Source of the DNA: Adiantum capillus-veneris
Lineage: Eukaryota > Streptophyta > Polypodiopsida > Polypodiales > Pteridaceae
Direction of reading: 5' to 3'
NCBI GenBank assembly: GCA_014529385.2
Contig: CM043962.1
Coordinates: 48,886,098-48,950,097, forward strand
Length of the DNA: 64,000 nt
Shown here: positions 60,480 to 64,000 of the stretch, one piece after another
Layout of the letters: every line of letters begins with the position of its first letter
Numbering within the stretch: position 1 is the first letter of the stretch
Notes under the pieces: model-generated
Database searches by the model: none
The model's input: the letters and a program-made list of their open reading frames with translations, nothing else
What the model was told of the DNA's origin: nothing
Program-made: the position numbers and the translations under genes

Positions 60480-62100
60480 ATTGTCCCTGTCTCTACTGCT
60501 CTTGGCCTTTCCACCCTTCCCTTCTCCATGGCATACCTGCTTGTGATTAAACTTATCCAGGACCCTTTGGCGATTTCTCTACTAAACCAATTCTCAAAGG
60601 TTACAGAAACCCATGACTCTATCATGAATCTATTAACCTTTAATTACTGGGTTCTTATCCTAGCCAATCTGGTGACCGAGACGAAAGAAGGAGTACTTCA
60701 CCTTCAAAAGTTGGCTTCTAACCTTGCTGCAATTGAAATGAGTCATAAATCCGATCTTCTTCATTTCTCGGCTAAAGGAGCCGACCTTTCTAACTTTATC
60801 AGGAAACTTTGTGGCCTTGCTTCTTGTTTTGCCACCACTAAATCTTTTGATCCTGCTAAGGCTCCAAAAGACCTCTTTTGTAGGGATGATGCTGCTCTTG
60901 AAGCAATAAAAAGCTTTTAGCAAGGACTCAGCTTGTCTAGTGAAACTTTTACTAGATATGGTTCCAAAAGTCTCGAAGCGTTTTCCCTTCTTACCTCCGA
61001 GACAGATTGCTATCAAAGGAATAGAGCTTGACCATCAGCTTTGGGAGCTTCAAAACAAAGCTTTTGTGGCACCCATCTCGATCGAGACTTGGGTTTTTCT
61101 TGCAGCCCTACCTGCCTCCACAAGTGAAGACTGTCGATTGGAGATCCTCAAGGGAGTTCAGTTCTTGGATAAAGGTGATGTCATTAAAGCACCTTATAGT
61201 ATGCATTTCTTAGATTCGAGAAAATGCCCTATCTTATCTGGCATTTATGTCAAAACCAAGGGAACAATGACCTTTTCTAAACAAAGCATGAATTCTATTC
61301 TGAATCAATCTGGAACATCTACCGCCCCTACATCAAATGTGCTTGCAAAGCTTTGGATGCAAAAGCTGATTGTGAGAGTAACATCCTTTGGTTTGATCAT
61401 GCAATTTGGTTCCTCCTCAACCATCTGGAGGACCTCTTCTTATCACACATAGAGGAGCATTTTCTACCTATTATTTGTTCTTGGCTTGGGGATCAGGCTA
61501 AGGAAGCTCTGCGAGCCCAGATCACTTACCTTCACTTTAGGAACTTCATGTACGAGGCTCTGAAAGAGCTAAAGTTAGATGCACCAAGTCATCTGGTCTC
61601 TAATTCAAGTGCTTCTAAAGGCATCAAACATATCCTATCCCTTCTCAAACCTTCTCTAGATGCAGAGGAGTCCCCTAACCTCAAAAGGCCTTTGTTAACT
61701 AGTTCTTCTTCACACTCGATCACATCTTTTTTATCCCATGCTTCTACACCAAGGTCCTTTGAGGGAAGTAATAAAGCTAGAAGCTATGTCAAAGGCAGGG
61801 GGAAGAATATCCCTATCAAGATAATGTTTAACTCTTGATTGTATTGCTCTTTCAAATCAATTGGACTGCTTCGAGAAAGCTGTTTTTATGCAAGGAAGAA
61901 AATCAAAAGAAGTGAATTGTTCTTTGCTATTTTGCGAATCATATTTTTGATTCGTTTACTCCAAAAAGTTTGATACAATATGCTTTTTCACATGTGTTTA
62001 ACAACACCGACAAGGTGGATGAACTAACCTTTGGTTGGACCTTTGATCCTCCCTTGAAAAACTTTATGTATTCCACTGAATTTCTCACTTTAGACAAACA
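60480..62100 (+). pseudogene. P1 polyprotein, N-terminal region of unknown function
   Basis: From the acceptor at 60,480 the frame opens I-V-P-V-S-T-A-L-G and is open to 60,920. A one-base slip in an A-run (60,908-60,912) moves it to the frame used at 60,940-61,290. Another shift leads to 61,353-61,838, and further shifts link it to the RT part at 61,970. About 480 residues in total, helical in character, with a Ser-rich basic stretch near 61,700-61,810 (K-A-R-S-Y-V-K-G-R-G-K). I see no GIY-YIG, zinc finger or gag motif. Its position corresponds to the endonuclease region of related elements, so it may be a diverged or novel domain. Confidence 0.6.
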
Positions 62101-63805
62101 ACCATCTTGTATGTGCTCTATCTTTGGAAATTTTTGTTGTGACTTCCAGGATTTTGGACAGCATGTGTGCACTACGGATCTGTCTCTTATTAGTTCAAAG
62201 GAAATCAAGAACCTATTGTGTAAAGGTCTGAATCATATCCCACTCCAACCACCCAATCCACACTTGGCTTTTGCCGCATTACTTACTTGATTGACTAACA
62301 TAGTCAAGTTACTGAATTTGGACACTCTACAACATGCTAGACTTGCCGATTCTATATCCGCTCGCTTTCAAACGTGTATTGAGTCAATCCCACCTTCTTG
62401 GATTAGTCAGGAAGCAACATGGCTTTCCCCCTCACTATCCTCTCGAATTCATAAACTCAAAAAGGATTGGTTTGTGGTAGGACTTGACAAAGCCCCTCAT
62501 ATACCCACTATTGTCTGTAAACACTTAGCCAAGATGATGGCTCAATCAAGGCTTAAAGGACCGGAATTTTTTCTTTCTGGAATGGGTCCTGAAGAAGCCA
62601 TTTGTTATCTAGATTCCTGCCTGAGGTACTTTATATTAGATACTCAAAGTTTGAAACTACCTATACTTTTTCCCACTTACAAAAGTCACAAGCATAAGTT
62701 CAGATGGATTTCATATGCCTCCAACTATATCATATTACGTGCCACTAATGTGATCACTGCTTGCCTCAGTCTTATTCTTACCGAATTCAATAACATTTGT
62801 GAAGAAAAGTTTCTAACGGTGAAGACCTTCATTGGACTTATGATTAATAACTTCTGGCTTGTGAAGAACTCTTCTAAGGTATTCATTAATCTGCCGCAAG
62901 ACATTGTTTCAATGTTTTCAGCTGATATCACACAATGCTATGAAAACATTTCCCTCTTTGGGCCTTCTGGGCTTTTCTTTGTTCTACAACAGATTGGCAA
63001 AATGGTTTTTGCAAGGAGGAATGAGATGGGACACCAAACTATTTCACTAGCTAGAAGCCCACGATGGGTAAAAAACATACAAAAAGGACCACCCACTTAT
63101 TATAATCTCTATAATCTAATGGAGATTATTGAATGGCTCTTTTGGAATTGCTTTGTTATGCTAGTGAGCAATGCTTTCAACAAATCCATGGTATCCCAAT
63201 GGGCTTCTCATGTTCACCAGTCATGTGCAATCTATACATGGCTTTTTTTTAGTATAAATGGGTACTTAAACAGCTGGAGACAACTGACACTACCTTTGAT
63301 CTTACACAATTTCAACACACTTATAGATATATGGATGATCTTCTAAGCTTAAACAATCCCAGCTTTGCACAATGCACTACCGTTAATCTATCCTGATACT
63401 CTTAAGATTGAACCAACCTTTTTGGAGTACCTTAATATTGACAACAAAATTGTTGTTATTAAAACGGATTTTTTAAATATGAAGTTGACACTCTATTCTC
63501 CGTTTACTGGGAGTTATATCACTGAATTCTTCTGGAACAAAGACAAGCTACAACTAGGCCTGATTGAATTTGTCAGGAGAAAGAGTAATCGTCCACGAAA
63601 GATAGCAATAAAAACTAGTATGGGCATGTTACATCTAATTATGTATTCATCCTCACATTCTTTCATTGTGTTTCAGGCAGTATGTCATCTTATGAAGAAG
63701 TATGTAGCAAATGGGTTCGCTATAAAAGAGCTGCTTGGCACTATTAGGTATTTTCTTAATAAAAACTCTTGGCCATTATGCTTGGCTAAAAAAGACGCTT
63801 ATTGA
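62101..63805 (+). pseudogene. P1 Penelope-like reverse transcriptase
   Basis: The CxC motif (S-C-M-C-S) is at 62,108-62,116, followed by H-V-C-T-T-D-L-S and L-L-C-K-G-L-N-H-I-P. A TGA at 62,288 replaces a probable Trp. The 351-codon frame 62,291-63,346 contains D-K-A-P-H-I-P-T-I-V-C-K, L-P-I-L-F-P-T-Y-K-S-H-K and S-M-F-S-A-D-I-T. A shift near 63,160 leads to G-I-P-M-G-F-S-C-S and the catalytic Y-M-D-D at 63,328-63,339, with a TAG near 63,250 where relatives have Glu. The thumb and C-terminal part (63,365-63,805) has F-F-W-N-K-D and ends at a TGA. All catalytic residues are present. Confidence 0.78.
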
Positions 63806-63849
63806 ACTTTTGGAACTTGTTCACTGATACACTGGTTGTAGGGGAGGTC

Positions 63850-63863
63850 TCACCACCTGGTGA
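63850..63863. repeat. Perfect 14-bp palindrome in P1 3' end
   Basis: TCACCACCTGGTGA, flanked by partly complementary GAGGTC and GACCCTC. It could form a short hairpin in the element RNA, 45 bp after the stop codon. Confidence 0.8.
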
Positions 63864-63906
63864 TGACCCTCCTCACCTTGTGGTAGGCCTTTCCCTGGGT
63901 AAGGGT

Positions 63907-63908
<2 letters not shown>

Positions 63909-63994
<86 letters not shown>
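63909..63994. repeat. (CT)n microsatellite at P1 3' edge
   Basis: About 43 perfect CT units reaching almost to the window end, directly after the P1 3' untranslated sequence. Confidence 0.97.
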
Positions 63995-63999
<5 letters not shown>

Positions 64000-64000
64000 T

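Larger units (their letters stand above)
58081..63908 (+). mobile_element. Penelope-like retroelement P1 with spliced first exon
   Basis: The limits are approximate: from the TATA-like promoter region to the point where the sequence enters a CT microsatellite. It comprises a 13-codon exon, a 2.2-kb intron, and one long coding region (60,480-63,805) ending in a reverse transcriptase of Penelope-like type with an upstream CxC motif. From established knowledge, Penelope-like elements often keep introns, and the N-terminal-endonuclease clade (Naiad/Chlamys) has a CxC motif before RT and favours microsatellites. No LTRs, RNase H or integrase are present. About five frame breaks or stops make the copy inactive. 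A host gene captured next to an RT is the alternative. Confidence 0.7.

Noticed and set aside
60480-61838. GIY-YIG endonuclease in P1
   Set aside because: A G-I-Y triplet occurs near 61,240, but no paired Y-I-G or downstream Arg/Glu pattern follows. I do not claim the domain.

Overview
The window looks like transposon-dense intergenic DNA from a large land-plant genome. The evidence is TNP2/DUF4218/DUF4216-type CACTA coding sequence, plant-type Ty1/copia and Ty3/gypsy elements primed by initiator-methionine or Asp-like tRNA sites, long CT/AT/GT microsatellites, and GT-AG introns of plant size inside the transposase genes. A fern or another non-seed plant is my best guess, because Penelope-like reverse transcriptases are rare in flowering plants. 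That is an inference. I see no convincing host gene, rRNA, intact tRNA or CRISPR array.

Layout. 1-5.8 kb: anonymous DNA with a 90-nt foldback, a tRNA-derived SINE candidate, a CT microsatellite and a decayed gypsy chromodomain. 5.84-10.07 kb: a minus-strand copia copy (C1) whose 5' end is deleted. 10.1-12.2 kb: spacer with an orphan LTR and primer-binding site. 12.19-14.25 kb: a plus-strand, 5'-truncated copia copy (C2). 14.25-21.25 kb: a gene-free 7-kb block bounded by near-identical 35-bp repeats and containing two diverged large copies plus smaller tandem arrays. 21.2-43.2 kb: a decayed minus-strand gypsy element (G1). Its 5' open reading frame was split by two later insertions: a plus-strand chromodomain gypsy with 122-bp LTRs (G2, 29,352-35,329, duplication TTTCA) and a third, nearly full-length copia copy (C3, 35,486-40,658, duplication CCTTC).

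44.1-46.25 kb: a minus-strand Penelope-like reverse transcriptase remnant (P2). 46,381-54,373: a complete but decayed CACTA element with a TNP2 transposase gene, a second TNPA-like gene and large subterminal arrays, one of them telomere-like (TTAGGTT-rich). 54.4-58.1 kb: spacer with microsatellites and another orphan primer-binding site. 58.1-63.9 kb: a second Penelope-like element (P1, plus strand). It has a TATA-like promoter, a 13-codon first exon, a 2.2-kb GT-AG intron and one long frame ending in a reverse transcriptase with a CxC motif. It runs into a CT microsatellite at the window edge.

P1 is the strongest candidate for something undescribed. Its RT and CxC motif resemble the N-terminal-endonuclease Penelope-like clade (Naiad/Chlamys), which prefers microsatellites. 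However, the roughly 480 residues before the CxC motif show no GIY-YIG nuclease that I can recognise, and the frame begins with a spliced exon. All autonomous elements here carry stops or frameshifts. The window therefore records nested, successive transposition rather than an active gene cluster.
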